Source: Cydia pomonella (lineage: Eukaryota > Arthropoda > Insecta > Lepidoptera > Tortricidae). Taken from it: a stretch of DNA of 64,000 bases. A model generated the notes under the pieces. That model ran no database searches and was not told the origin of the DNA. It saw only the letters and a list, made by a program, of their open reading frames with translations. Within the stretch, counting starts at the first letter, position 1. The number at the start of each line of letters is the position of its first letter. The position numbers and the translations under genes were made by a program. The DNA lies in the NCBI RefSeq assembly GCF_033807575.1, contig NC_084703.1, positions 5,084,001 to 5,148,000 on the forward strand. Direction: 5' to 3'. This document shows positions 54,461 to 64,000 of the stretch, piece after piece.

Positions 54461-55092
54461 TACAGACGTCACGGCGCACCCGCCAAGTTCTTAAAAATGG
54501 CGGTTGCTGCATTATTATGCTGATGTCAGTTAGTGAGCAGTCTGCTCCTAGCTTCTAGCTGCCTGAAAGGTTATTGGGGATGAACCATTGAACATTGGGC
54601 GTTGTAGTGTAAATTGATGTAGTATGTAACTCAATAATTCTCTTGCGGAAAAGTATTTAACAATGAAAATTACACTCATGTGTGACGACCCCATGTTCTT
54701 TGTAAATTGCACCTATGTAAATAAATAAATTACTGAAAAATATTCGAAGATCAAGATACAATATTTTTGTTTTTATATATTGTTTCAGTATCTCCCATTG
54801 ATAAACTTTGTGTAATATACGATAACGAAAAGGGCTTTTTCTACCCTGCTAGGAGGGAACAAAGTGGCACTTCTGTTCTAGAACATTTTAATACCAGTAT
54901 AAAATATTAACACAATAAAATATTAAAAATACGCTTTGCAAATTTTAGAATCCTTCGCTTCGTTCAGGATTAAATCCGAATTTTGTCTTACTATTATATT
55001 ATAGTCATTCGGTAATGATGCTCGTTTTGAATTTCTTCGTGTCACATTTGTATCACAAACAACAGTGTCATTAAAAGGGCTTGTTGTTCCAG

Positions 55093-55232
55093 ACCACTTC
55101 GACGTCGTCATCGATGAGTCCGCGCGAGGATGGCGACCGGCACGTCCAGTTCGATGGCCCGGCCCCGGCCACACCCGACCCCGGAACGACGACGAACGAC
55201 GACAGCGACTTGCGGCGCGAGCAGCGAACCGC
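55093..55232 (+). CDS. Exon 3 of the unnamed gene
   Basis: 140 nt between TTGTTGTTCCAG|ACCACT and AACCGC|GTGAGT. Phase 0 in matches exon 2, and it leaves in phase 2. It encodes TTSTSSSMSPREDGDRHVQF, DGPAPATPDPGTTT, then an acidic/basic NDDSDLRREQRT: again low-complexity, Ser/Thr/Pro then charged, no cysteine. With exons 1 and 2 the chain is 138 residues so far and must go on, as no stop is met. The frame hits TGA at once if the donor is not used. The long minus-strand frame over this region (54923-55843) is a shadow of the tandem repeat. Confidence 0.72.
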
Positions 55233-55826
55233 GTGAGTACAGTACTGGAGTGAGACGGCCCGGCTCGGCCACCTCCGATCCCGGAACGACTACGAACGAC
55301 GACAGCGACTTGCGGCGCGAGCAACGGACCGCGTGAGTACAGTACAGTACTGGAGTGAGACGGCCCGACCGCTGAATGACGAGAAAAAACGACGGCGACT
55401 TGTGGCGCGAGCAACGGAACGCGTGAGTACAGTACAGTACTGGAGTGAGACGGCCCGGCCTCGGCCACTCCCAACCCCGGAATGACGACAGAGACTTGCG
55501 GCGCGAGCAGCGAACTGCGTGAGTACAGTACTGGAGTGAGACGGCCCGGCCTCGACCACTCCCGACCCGGAACGACGACAGCGACTTGCGGCACGAGCAG
55601 CGAACCGCGTGAGTACAGTACTGGAGTGAGACGGCCCGGCCTCTGCCACTCCCGACCCCGGAACGACGACAGCGACTTGCGGCGCCAGCAGCGAACCGCG
55701 TGAGTACAGTACAGTACTGGAGTGAGACGGCCCGGCCACTCCCGAGCCCGGAACGACGACAGCGACTTGCGGCGTGAGCAACGGACCGCGTGAGTACAGT
55801 ACAGTACTGGAATTAGACGACCCGGC
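55233..55826 (+). repeat. Minisatellite of exon-3 end copies, seven donors in all
   Basis: Six copies of the end of exon 3 follow it in tandem, each closing in GC|GTGAGTACAGTAC. Donors lie at 55233 (authentic), 55333, 55423, 55519, 55609, 55700 and 55790; spacing 90-100 bp. A seventh, partial copy follows. Recurrent words are GGCCCGGCC, CCGGAACGACGACAGCGACT, TGCGGCGCGAGCA and CTGGAGTGAGAC. Donor copies also vary in the number of GTACA units after the site. Confidence 0.93.
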
Positions 55827-56051
55827 CTTCTTCGACACGACAAGATTTCTTCTAACGAACTATGCTACTCTTGTCTCCTGTCTGATGGGACAAAATAACA
55901 ACAATAAATAGTTGATTGATTCACCCAATTTCATCTTAGGTGCGGTGAAAGAGTTAAATTTCACCATGCATAATCTATGTTTTACGTCAACGCGCAACAA
56001 AATCTGCTTTTTACATACATAAGTACATTTGCTTACTACGGAATTACGGAT
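55827..56051. other. Intron 3, no feature
   Basis: Unassigned, AT-rich. Confidence 0.5.
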
Positions 56052-56215
56052 TAAATACGTCGTGGCCGGAGCTACGCAGGTCGCAGTAAAGGTAAATACG
56101 TCGTGGCCGGAGCTCCGCAGGTCGCAGTAAAGGTAAATACGTCGTGGCCGGAGCTACGCAGGTCGCAGTAAAGGTAAATACGTCGTGGCCGGAGCTCCGC
56201 AGGTCGCAGTAAAGG
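56052..56215. repeat. 41-bp minisatellite, 4 copies
   Basis: The unit TAAATACGTCGTGGCCGGAG..CTACGCAGGTCGCAGTAAAG.G starts at 56052, 56093, 56134 and 56175. Copies 1 and 3 have GCTACGC, while 2 and 4 have GCTCCGC, so the true unit is an 82-bp dimer present twice. Each junction reads AAAG|GTAAAT, which is donor-like. A minus-strand frame across it is incidental. Confidence 0.95.
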
Positions 56216-57049
56216 AGACTATTCTCATTCACTTTTAAGCTACGCTCGGAGCCCTACGTCATAACCAATTCTATAAATATCCCCGTAATTAGCGAAAGAG
56301 GCCAATTCAAACTTATTTTTTCGATAAAAATGATTATAATGTTGATTTGATATCATTCGCGTGCATTGCGTTCATAATGTTCGAACGTGTATTAACGCGG
56401 GAGACGCGCCGGCGAGTGATAACAAAATTACGTAGCATTTAATTCTTAATTCATAATCACATTGTGCACACTTTGATTAGGTATCTAACCTAATTGACTT
56501 GAAATATAATATAAATGACTGCTTCATACACTACACACTGTACAGTTACACACAGGCACAAGTCAATGAAACAATATACACAAAAGTCAATGTTTATATT
56601 CTAACATACCCAAATTGGTGTAATGTGATTTTAGCTTCACTTCCAAAATTACTTATTATTAAGTACCTACTTAATTATAATTACATCTAAGGCAAAATAG
56701 TTGTATTTGTACCTATGGTACCGGCCAATAATATATCACCTTTGTGTGTATTTCTATGAACGTGTATAGAATAAACAATATCCATAGGTTAGTTTGTAGA
56801 TTGCATATTTTAGTAATTCTATACAAATATATGATGATACCGCAATGAAATACTGTGAATTACTATAGGAGACTCAGAATATTACTAAAAAAGCTTCAAT
56901 ATAAAATGAATTTGACATACATTATAACAAAAACCCTCTATGACAAAACTATTACATGAAATCATTTTTTCTCATCGCTCCCACAAAGGATTACTACTAG
57001 ACTACCTAAAGTAGTGAGGTGGAAGTCACTCACAAATATAGGAAAAGAA
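56216..57049. other. No gene seen
   Basis: AT-rich, with one GC-rich word (GGGAGACGCGCCGGCGAG) near 56400. No exon signals. Confidence 0.45.
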
Positions 57050-57806
57050 CCGGTCAAGTGCGAGTTTGATTTAATCGCGCACCAAGGGTTCCGTACAAAC
57101 TTTGAATTATCTTGTGTAACTACAAACAGAGGCGAAAGACTTTTGATCAGAAATACCTATACTAAGTATAATTGTGTACAGCGCCATCTATCGGTCTAAC
57201 TAATTTGCGCCATGTAATGCATGTATGTTGATTTTTCGAGGATAATTCTCTATCATGTGAACCGATTCCAAAAATTGTTCTTTTATTTAAAAAAGGGTGC
57301 CTTTAATGTTATCTCAAGTGTAAAAAACACACGTAAAGTTGGTTAAATTGCAAACTGAATTCGGAAATGTTTTTGTTAATAAAAAGAAGTTATCAAAATA
57401 GAGGTCTGATTATATTTTTCATGTAAAGTTTATAGTAATGTCAATATTATGTAAAAATTTCATGATTTTTCTTCGGTAAACTTCGGAGATAAAGGGGGGA
57501 ATGTTTTTTTTTTTTTACATTTCCCCTAATAAATAATTTTTTAATAGTTTTGGAATGTACAATTTGAGCTCTTTCAAATGATACACCACTTGACCTAGTC
57601 ACTAGACTTTGAAATTTTGCCCCCCCTTTACATTGGGCATTTTCCATAGTTAATAAAAAAACAAAAATAATACTTTCAATGTGTCCGGGTTAGCGTTGTT
57701 CGTAACTATTCTAAATTTCAAATCGATAGCTTAAGGGGTTCTCGAGATATTTAGCAATTTGATAGACGGACGGACGCACAGAGTTTTTGGTACGGAACCC
57801 TAAAAA
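57050..57806 (+). repeat. GTCGGACTC repeat, long copy
   Basis: CCGGTCAAGTGCGAGTTTGA and GGGTTCCGTACAAAC at the left; ACAGCGCCATCTATCGGTC, GTGTCCGGGTTAGCGTTGTT and GGTTCTCGAGATATTTAGCA inside; TTTTTGGTACGGAACCCTAA at the right. The closest copy is 25.9 kb. Confidence 0.85.
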
Positions 57807-57855
57807 CGTATACCGTACAAACATGCAGGTGATATATTATTTGCCGGTACTGTAC

Positions 57856-57991
57856 AGTCACGTCTAAAAATATCGGTACGAAAAATGTGCCAAAAATATG
57901 TATACACTACCTTAATACATGAGCAATAAAGTCGTGTATACATATTTTTGGCACTTTTTTTGTATCGATATTATCGGTATTTTCAGACGTA
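57856..57991. mobile_element. PAL-2 MITE, best copy
   Basis: CAGTCACGTCTAAAAATATC and GGTATTTTCAGACGTAATCG at the ends, AAAAATATGTATACACTACC and CGTGTATACATATTTTTGGC inside. Nearly a perfect palindrome around a GAGCAATAAAG centre. Confidence 0.9.
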
Positions 57992-58130
57992 ATCGTACAT
58001 ATATTATGATTATTATGAATTGACGTCACACATATCCGTCATTGCGTGTCAATGGGTGCTATTCGACTTGCCCTATTAACGTCTCGTATTATGGCGGCTG
58101 TTTGTCTTGTTTTTCTATTTCAAATAAGAT

Positions 58131-59462
58131 TTTTAGGGTTCCGTAGCCAAATGGCAAAAAACGGAACCCTTATAGATTCGTCATGTCCGTCTGTCTGTCC
58201 GATTCTGTCACAGCCACTTTTTTCCGAAACTATAAGAGCTGTACTGTTCAAACTTAGTTAGTGGATGTATTCTACGAACCGCATTAAGATTTTCACACAA
58301 AAATAGAAAAAAAACAATAAATTTTGGGGGTTCCCCATACTTAGAACTGAAACTCAAAAAATCTTTTTTCATCAAACCCATACGTGTGGGGTATCTATGG
58401 ATAGGTCTTCAAAAATGATATTGAGGTTTCTAATATCATTTTTTTCTAAAATGAATAGTTTGCACGAGAGACACTTCCAAAGTGGTAAAATGTGTGTCCC
58501 CCCCCCCGTAACTTCTAAAATAACAGAATGAAAAATCTAAAAAAAATATATGATATACATTGCCATGTAAACTTCCACCGAAAATTGGTTTGAACGAGAT
58601 CTAGTAAGTAGTTTTTTTTTAATACGTCATGAAATTAAAAAAAAAATTTTTTTTTCATCATACCCATATGTGTGGGGTATCTATGGATAGGTCTTCAAAA
58701 ATGATATTAAGGTTTCTAATATCATTTTTTTCTAAACTAAATAGTTTGCGCGAGAGAACCTTCCAAAGTGAAAAAAAGTGTGTCCCCCCCCCTGTAACTT
58801 CTAAAATAACAGAATGAAAAATCTAAAAAAAATATATGATATACATTGCCATGTAAACTTCCACCGAAAATTGGTTTGAACGAGATCTAGTAAGTAGTTT
58901 TTTTTTAATACGTCATGTAATTAAAAAAAAAAATTTTATTTCATCATACCCATACGTGTGGGGTATCTATGGATAGGTCTTCAAAAATGATATTAAGGTT
59001 TCTAATATCATTTTTTTCTAAACTGAATAGTTTGCGCGAGAGAACCTTCCAAAGTGAAAAAAAGTGTGTCCCCCCCCCTGTAACTTCTAAAATAACAGAA
59101 TGAAAAATCTAAAAAAAATATATAATATACATTACCATGCAAACTTCCACCGAAAATTGTTTTGAACGAGATCTAGTAAGTAGTTTTTTTTTAATACGTC
59201 ATAAAATTTTAAAAAAAAATTTTTTCATTAAACATATACGTGTGGGGTATCTATGAATAGGTCTTCAAAAATGATATTTAGGTTCCTAATATCATTTTTT
59301 TCTAAACTGAATAGTTTGCGCGAGAGACACTTCCAAAGTGGTAAAATGTGTGTCCAAAGTGGGAAAATGTTGAACAAGATCTAATAAGAAGATTTTTTTT
59401 AATACGTCTTAAATTGTACGGAACCCTTCATGCGCGAGTCCGACTCGCACTTGGCCGCTTTT
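58131..59462 (-). repeat. GTCGGACTC repeat with 4-unit internal expansion
   Basis: AGGGTTCCGTAGCCAAATGG at the left and GCGAGTCCGACTCGCACTTG at the right bound it. Between them a unit of about 286 bp, marked by TACGTGTGGGGTATCTATGG, begins at 58379, 58665, 58951 and 59235, the last unit truncated. Each unit also has a poly-C run (TGTGTCCCCCCCC) and an A/T tract. The related copy at 0.5-1.1 kb has one unit. Confidence 0.93.
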
Positions 59463-59737
59463 TTTCACCATCAATGTCACAATCTGCCAGAGACCAGTGT
59501 CGAATTCCACGAAGCGAAATGATTCATGAAGCTAGCCAAGATATTTTTGCAAAAAAATGTGTAAGACTCGTTTCAGGGTTACACATGACAAACGTACTCT
59601 ATTTAAAGACATTGACTTTGGAATTGGAAAAGTTAATTTGGACACGTGAAAGTCAGACTAGTGCACCTAATGTTCCGCTTGAAAAAACTCTTTAGTGCAA
59701 AAAACCCTAAGAATAAAAAAAAACTTCTTTTAAGGGG
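59463..59737. other. No gene called
   Basis: The tail of a plus-strand frame (59348-59695) that starts inside the repeat runs through here. No domain. Confidence 0.35.
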
Positions 59738-59862
59738 CACAAGGGACTAATTAACAGCTCGCCGGACGGTATCGGCTGTCAGTTGTCCGGAACTGACAAC
59801 TTTTTGTTCTAACTGACAGGCCGATAGCGTCCGGCGGACTGTTAATCAGTGGACCCCTTTAT
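59738..59862. mobile_element. Near-palindromic MITE
   Basis: AAGGGGCACAAGGGACTAAT..TAACAG..CGCCGGACGGTATCGG faces CCGATAGCGTCCGGCGGACT..GTTAATCAGTGGACCCCTT. TTTTTGTTCTAACTGACAG lies in the middle. Confidence 0.85.
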
Positions 59863-60063
59863 ATAGACAAGGGTAAAATAATCTTAAGCCTTTTGAACTT
59901 TCTCTCTTATTTTGAACTTTATTTCATAGTGATAGGGCTTAATTTAGCATAATTCTTTTATGCCTTATAGAGGGTTAACGCTAAAAAGCGGTCTCTTTCA
60001 GACAGCCTTTAGACAACTGAGAAAGGAGTTCACGTCTGCTCCTCGTCGTCTACGAGTATCAGG

Positions 60064-60537
60064 ATCAGGCCAATTCGAACGCACACTGGCATCAAACCCA
60101 TATTAGAATGATATTAGATTCATATCCGTTAGCCCCGGCTCGTACCAATGAGTTTCGGAACTTATATACGGAAGATCATTTGATATTTACCTGTCGCTTT
60201 TCGGTGAAGGAAAAAATCGTGAGGATACCAGACTAATCCCAATAAGGCGTAGTTTACTCTCTGGGTTGGTAGGTCAGATCGCAGTCGCTTTCGTAAAAAC
60301 TAGTGTCTACGCCAATTTTTGGGATTTGTTGCCAAGCTGACCCCAGGCTCCCATGAGCACGAAGATGATGATGATGGATTCATATCCGTTAAATGTCATT
60401 CGCACGAGCGTCTAGCTTGCACTAGTTAATAGTAGACAAGTCTGAGCGAAATGAACGCGCGAATTTCAGCTGACTGATATGATTCCAATATCATCCTAGT
60501 ATCGGCTTGATTACAGTTCACGTTCGAATTGGCCTGT
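60064..60537. mobile_element. MITE-7 split by a SINE-A
   Basis: CAGGCCAATTCGAACGCACA and TTCACGTTCGAATTGGCCTG are inverted ends. The halves meet at the SINE target duplication. Partial relatives lie at 5.1, 6.95 and 20.6 kb. Confidence 0.85.
60117..60391 (+). mobile_element. SINE-A, 5'-truncated, 15-bp TSD
   Basis: 60132-60376 lies between perfect duplications GATTCATATCCGTTA. It starts within box B (GCCCCGGCTCGTACC) and ends in a (GAT)n tail. An internal stretch near the 3' end is shortened. Confidence 0.95.
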
Positions 60538-61896
60538 ATAGTATTGGAACTTACTAACAATCGACAAGTGAGTGTGATCTGGTCTCATGCCAACCGTCCC
60601 TTTTGTATGGTATTGCCAATTCTCGTTTCGGCAGAGCCAGTCTATCGCGACATTCACGACAACGCACGTAGCTTTCTTTGCTCTGTGCTCACGGCTATAG
60701 TTAGTTGGGTTTTTTTTTTAAAGTTACTCTACACTTCTTTCAAGTTTTGGAATTTTTTATGTTATCAAAAGTCAAAATCTGCTCTTACCATATGTTTTTC
60801 GATCCATCTATTCCTTCACCGTCATACTGAATCTATGGAAGTCATACTAACGGAATGGACGGATTGAAAAATTTATGGAAATATTGAAACATTTTGAGAC
60901 CTTTTTTTCTTCTTTGGACATTTTTCTCCTATATATCGGAACAGCTCTTAATTACCAGTAGAAATAACATAAAATGACCAAATTATAATTAAGTGTGGTG
61001 TACAAATTTTAAATAAAATAGCCCAGCTAACCATTGGTGTGCAACAAATTTACGAATCGTCCGTTAACCGTGTGAAAATAATTGGGCGTTTCAACTGCTT
61101 CCCTTTTGTGTGCATATTTTTGACTAATCAGCCGTAAATTTTAATGATTTATTAATTTACCCGGAATCACTTTATTTTGTGGTGTATATGTAATGTGTAT
61201 TTCTGTCTTTTCACGAAATATAAAGTCACTTTTATCAAAATGTGTCTACGAAAGTTTGGCATAAGCTCTCAAACAATTAACCTATAAGTATTGTAAAGTT
61301 TGAAACGTTTACTTTTCGTGACGGTGTATTAAACGAAAATTAAACTTGACGGCTTACAATGTAACAAATTTGTTCATAGGAATGTGATATACTAATACGT
61401 GAATGAATCCCCGAAATAGACTACCTGTTGTTGAAGTTAAAAGTGCGCTATGCCTGTCACGTATTCACGGGCTTCGGATGCTCCAAGTGAACGGTAAGCT
61501 AATGGTTTTTTTTTCACTATTTTTATTAGATCTGATGATTTTTTTTAAGTGGTGTGAGGTATTACAGGCTATGACTTACTCATGGCTCTTTTAACTAATA
61601 ATCTATAACGGTTATTGGAGCCGTCAACTCAGCGGTTATCAGAAACTAAAAGCCTGCACGGTGCCCGTTTGGCGTTTTGGCGCTTATACCACATATTCCC
61701 ATTTTTGTCTCTTGACCCGACTAATAGTTTTTAGAAATGCAAAAATATAAGTGGTGAGTAAGTGGTGTGGGGTTAGCTCTTAAGTGGGGTGTGACTGTGT
61801 GTGTTTAATGAGTCCATCCGTGGATTTGAATGCGTCTTGTCTTTCAAGATGGTTCTGAAATGTTTGATATATCAGTGGTTTTAAAATGTTTAATTT
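60538..61896. other. No gene called
   Basis: Plus-strand frames at 60529-60867 and 61403-61594 were examined. The second ends a short stretch at GAACG|GTAAGC, which could be a donor, but there is no other exon evidence. Confidence 0.35.
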
Positions 61897-62218
61897 GCTT
61901 CTTCTTCCTAGTGTTTGTCCCGGCTTATTGCTGCATGAGAGATTGGGATCCAGGGGTCTCCTTGGCAACGAATCCCAAGTATTTGCATAGGCACTAATTT
62001 TGACGAAAGCGACTACCATCTGACCTTCCAGACCTACCATTCCTTTCATTATTCCAATTTCCTCAGGATGTTTTCCTTCACCGAAAAGCGACTGATAAAT
62101 ACAAAATATTGTACATACGAACCGTTCCGAAAAACTCATCGATACGAGCCGAGGTTTGAACTCGCGACCTCCGGATTGAAAGTCGTACGCTCTTACCGCT
62201 GGGTTAAATGTTTAATTT
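61884..62218 (-). mobile_element. SINE-A, older copy, 13-bp TSD
   Basis: Flanked by AAATGTTTAATTT. The sequence is well diverged from the other copies and carries a deletion between the GAAGGTCAG and TTCCTCAGGATG motifs. The head at the right has box B GGTTTGAACTCGC (reverse). Confidence 0.9.
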
Positions 62219-63044
62219 ATATTTTTTATAATAGGTATGTCCCTAATTTCTTCTTAGGGCTTCATTATTACCTACAGTGGCAATGCTGCATTATTGAACT
62301 GAGGCCAGCTACTTATTAGATTTTATACCTACTTATTATCTACTTATTCTTTATTATTTGAAATCTAATAAGCGTGATTTTATGCGAATTTAATTTAGTG
62401 AGAAATAGCCTACAATAGACGTATTGCAAGAAAAATCGGTGTGTACCTACAGAAAAAAGTGTATATTTATCGAAATGGATTGAGTAAACTTTAGAGTCGC
62501 TAGGGTGCAAACTGAGTGGAAAATAGAGCGATGACCAGCGGGCGTCGGGCGAGGCAGCAGCAGGGTTCAGCAAGCAGAGTTTTTGCAAAATCGTATCGCC
62601 TTTTTTAGATCATAACATGGTTGTCAATAAAATTGTCTTTCTCAAGTAAACTGATTCGAAATCTGATTAAACAACTTTCATTTTCAATAGAAAAAAAAGT
62701 CACGAACATAGGTATAAAATACACCATTAAAAATTTGTATCGATGCATAAAAGTTAAAAACATGAATATTCTTTCTCGCAATTTTACTTTGATCGAAGTC
62801 ATTGATATTTTTTATTCTTGTTAAAAATTATTAAAAAATAACAATGATATCCGCAACCCGCGGGAACGGTGTCCGCGCAGTGTATTTGTATTCATTTATT
62901 TGTTTATCGAGTTGCGGCCTGAACTCATGGCGCCTTAAACAAACGCAAACATTATTATGTGAGTGACCTCATTGCACGCTACTAAAATCCCTTGGAAGCT
63001 CGACGCCGAACGCTCCGCTTATAGCTTGCCACAGAGGCTGTATA
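62219..63044. other. No gene seen
   Basis: AT-rich with a small GC-rich word at 62530 (AGCGGGCGTCGGGCGAGGCA). Overlapping frames on both strands at 62605-62824 are AT-composition artefacts. Confidence 0.45.
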
Positions 63045-63558
63045 CACCGTGTTTTTTTTGATTTGCGTTAATTTCGAGGGTGCATTCCTGAGCTTAAATT
63101 AAGTAATTTTCTCAAAGACACCGATATTCTAATTAACTCCATTTCGGAGATAATCAATCATAAATTTTTATATTATAAGGCCCTTACGAGCGTGTACACT
63201 TGCCTTAGGGCCTGTTTACTTATTGATTAGTGTTTAGTGCGAGTACATACATTTGCTACTAAACGTACGTACTATCTCGGACGATCGATGTTAGAAATGA
63301 CATTGATATATCACAGTTTTCAATTGTTTGGTTGAGTTAAATGTAATGCCCATGTTACAACAACGCTATATGCAACATTTAGTTTTTTTTTTTTTTTTTA
63401 CTAGCTAGCAACATTTAGTTACTTTTTATAAACATAAAAATTGTAAAAAAAAAAAACAAAAAAAAAAAAAATTTTTTTAATTAACTGTGCCATTTAGTTT
63501 CCTTAAACGTACTTACCGAAACCCCGGAGTTAACGCAATTTAATAAAAACACGGTGTA
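63043..63558. mobile_element. MITE-3, TA-flanked, reverse orientation
   Basis: CACCGTGTTTTTTTTG and AAAAACACGGTG with TA on both sides. Same interior as 32.06 kb in the other orientation (GGGTGCATTCCTGAGCTTAA, AATTGTTTGGTTGAG, CCCCGGAGTTAACGCAAT). Long T and A runs at 63388 and 63449. Confidence 0.9.
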
Positions 63559-63930
63559 TGTATGTACATTTACTGACCTATCCGAGACCCGGCTCATGGA
63601 AACTTTAAAAATGTAGGTACAAGCGTCCACGCATTACTCCGTTTATTATAAATATTTATCTGTTACACGTTAGAAGTTTTAATATATAGTCGAGTACGTG
63701 GAGATGTAAGTGTGTGAATTACGCTAAACGCTACGTAGGCTTTACCTTTTGTATGCTATATTTAGTAATTTTAGCGGTTCAAAATATGAACTTAAGTCTA
63801 ATGTCAGAGCCAGAGGTTAAACTAAGCAATATTCATTGGGGTTAAAAATACATCTGAGATCCTAATCAGATACTAAAACAAACACTGTTAATTCTCTCCA
63901 AAATATAATTTTACCTTTGGATGGTGGGTC
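63559..63930. other. No gene seen
   Basis: Unassigned. Confidence 0.5.
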
Positions 63931-64000
63931 GTATAGACCAGGGGTGGCCAACTTGATTAGACCCAAGATCTCCTGTTTACTAACGAAACCCTCTGCGATC
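63931..64000 (+). mobile_element. Possible hAT left end cut by the window
   Basis: CAGGGGTGGCCAACTTGATT at 63939 resembles hAT terminal repeats, which often begin CAGGGGTGGCCAA or similar (family knowledge). GTATAGAC before it would be the 8-bp duplication. The other end is outside. Confidence 0.45.

Larger units (their letters stand above)
52288..55092. other. Intron 2 with repeats
   Basis: 2.8 kb of AT-rich DNA holding MITE-6 and repeat J. No other exon candidate was found. The acceptor is AAGGGCTTGTTGTTCCAG. Confidence 0.55.

Noticed and set aside
54923..55843. 306-codon minus-strand frame, the longest in the window
   Set aside because: It is the antisense of exon 3 and its minisatellite. 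Its repeats follow the DNA period, and its end runs through intron sequence. The plus strand has splice sites and phase agreement.
58498..58510. Poly-C run as an assembly gap or error
   Set aside because: The same run recurs in each 286-bp unit and in the related copy at 0.7 kb (as poly-G), so it belongs to the repeat, though its length may be miscalled.
59348..59695. 115-codon plus-strand frame
   Set aside because: It begins inside the GTCGGACTC repeat and includes its head. No domain.
61403..61594. Possible coding first exon ending at GTAAGC
   Set aside because: The frame continues through the supposed donor, there is no acceptor partner, and the composition is not exon-like.

Overview
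Nuclear DNA of an arthropod, most likely a moth or butterfly. It is AT-rich and repeat-dense, has very few convincing exons, and is packed with dispersed repeats of a kind known from Lepidoptera. These include two tRNA-derived SINE families, RTE-type LINE tails, many near-palindromic MITEs, and piggyBac and hAT elements. No bacterial or organellar gene organisation is present. Species cannot be named from the sequence alone. The family labels below are local to this annotation: SINE-A, SINE-B, PAL-1, PAL-2, MITE-3 to MITE-7, GTCGGACTC repeat, elements E and G, repeats I and J.

Layout. 0-34 kb: intergenic or intronic sequence filled with SINEs, MITEs and LINE fragments. Several copies are dated by target-site duplications (TSDs), for example an RTE fragment at 15.2-15.9 kb with a 15-bp TSD and SINE-A copies with 10-19 bp TSDs. 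34.4-38.1 kb: a tandem array of about 16 monomers of a 230-bp satellite, with higher-order structure and a conserved hairpin in every monomer. 38-43 kb: SINE-B and MITE copies, one SINE-B split by a TA-flanked MITE. 43.8-47.9 kb: nested insertions. A MITE-3 is split by a TTAA-flanked piggyBac remnant, which still encodes the transposase C-terminal cysteine-rich domain. That remnant is split by a hAT element with a perfect 8-bp TSD, which itself holds a SINE-B and two inverted-repeat segments. 48-51 kb: more repeats.

51.4-55.9 kb holds the only gene I can support. Three plus-strand exons (51412-51601, 52202-52287, 55093-55232) have good splice sites and compatible phases. They give a signal-peptide-like start followed by a Ser/Thr/Pro- and acid-rich chain with no recognisable domain. 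The gene runs on past the third exon, and no further exon could be identified before the window end. Both the first and third exons are followed at once by minisatellites made of copies of the exon end together with its 5' splice site (3 donors and 7 donors in tandem). This is the most unusual feature of the window. A third, 41-bp minisatellite lies 0.2 kb further on.

56-64 kb: presumably intron, with GTCGGACTC repeats (one carrying an internal 286-bp tandem expansion), MITEs, SINE-A copies and a possible hAT end cut off by the window edge.
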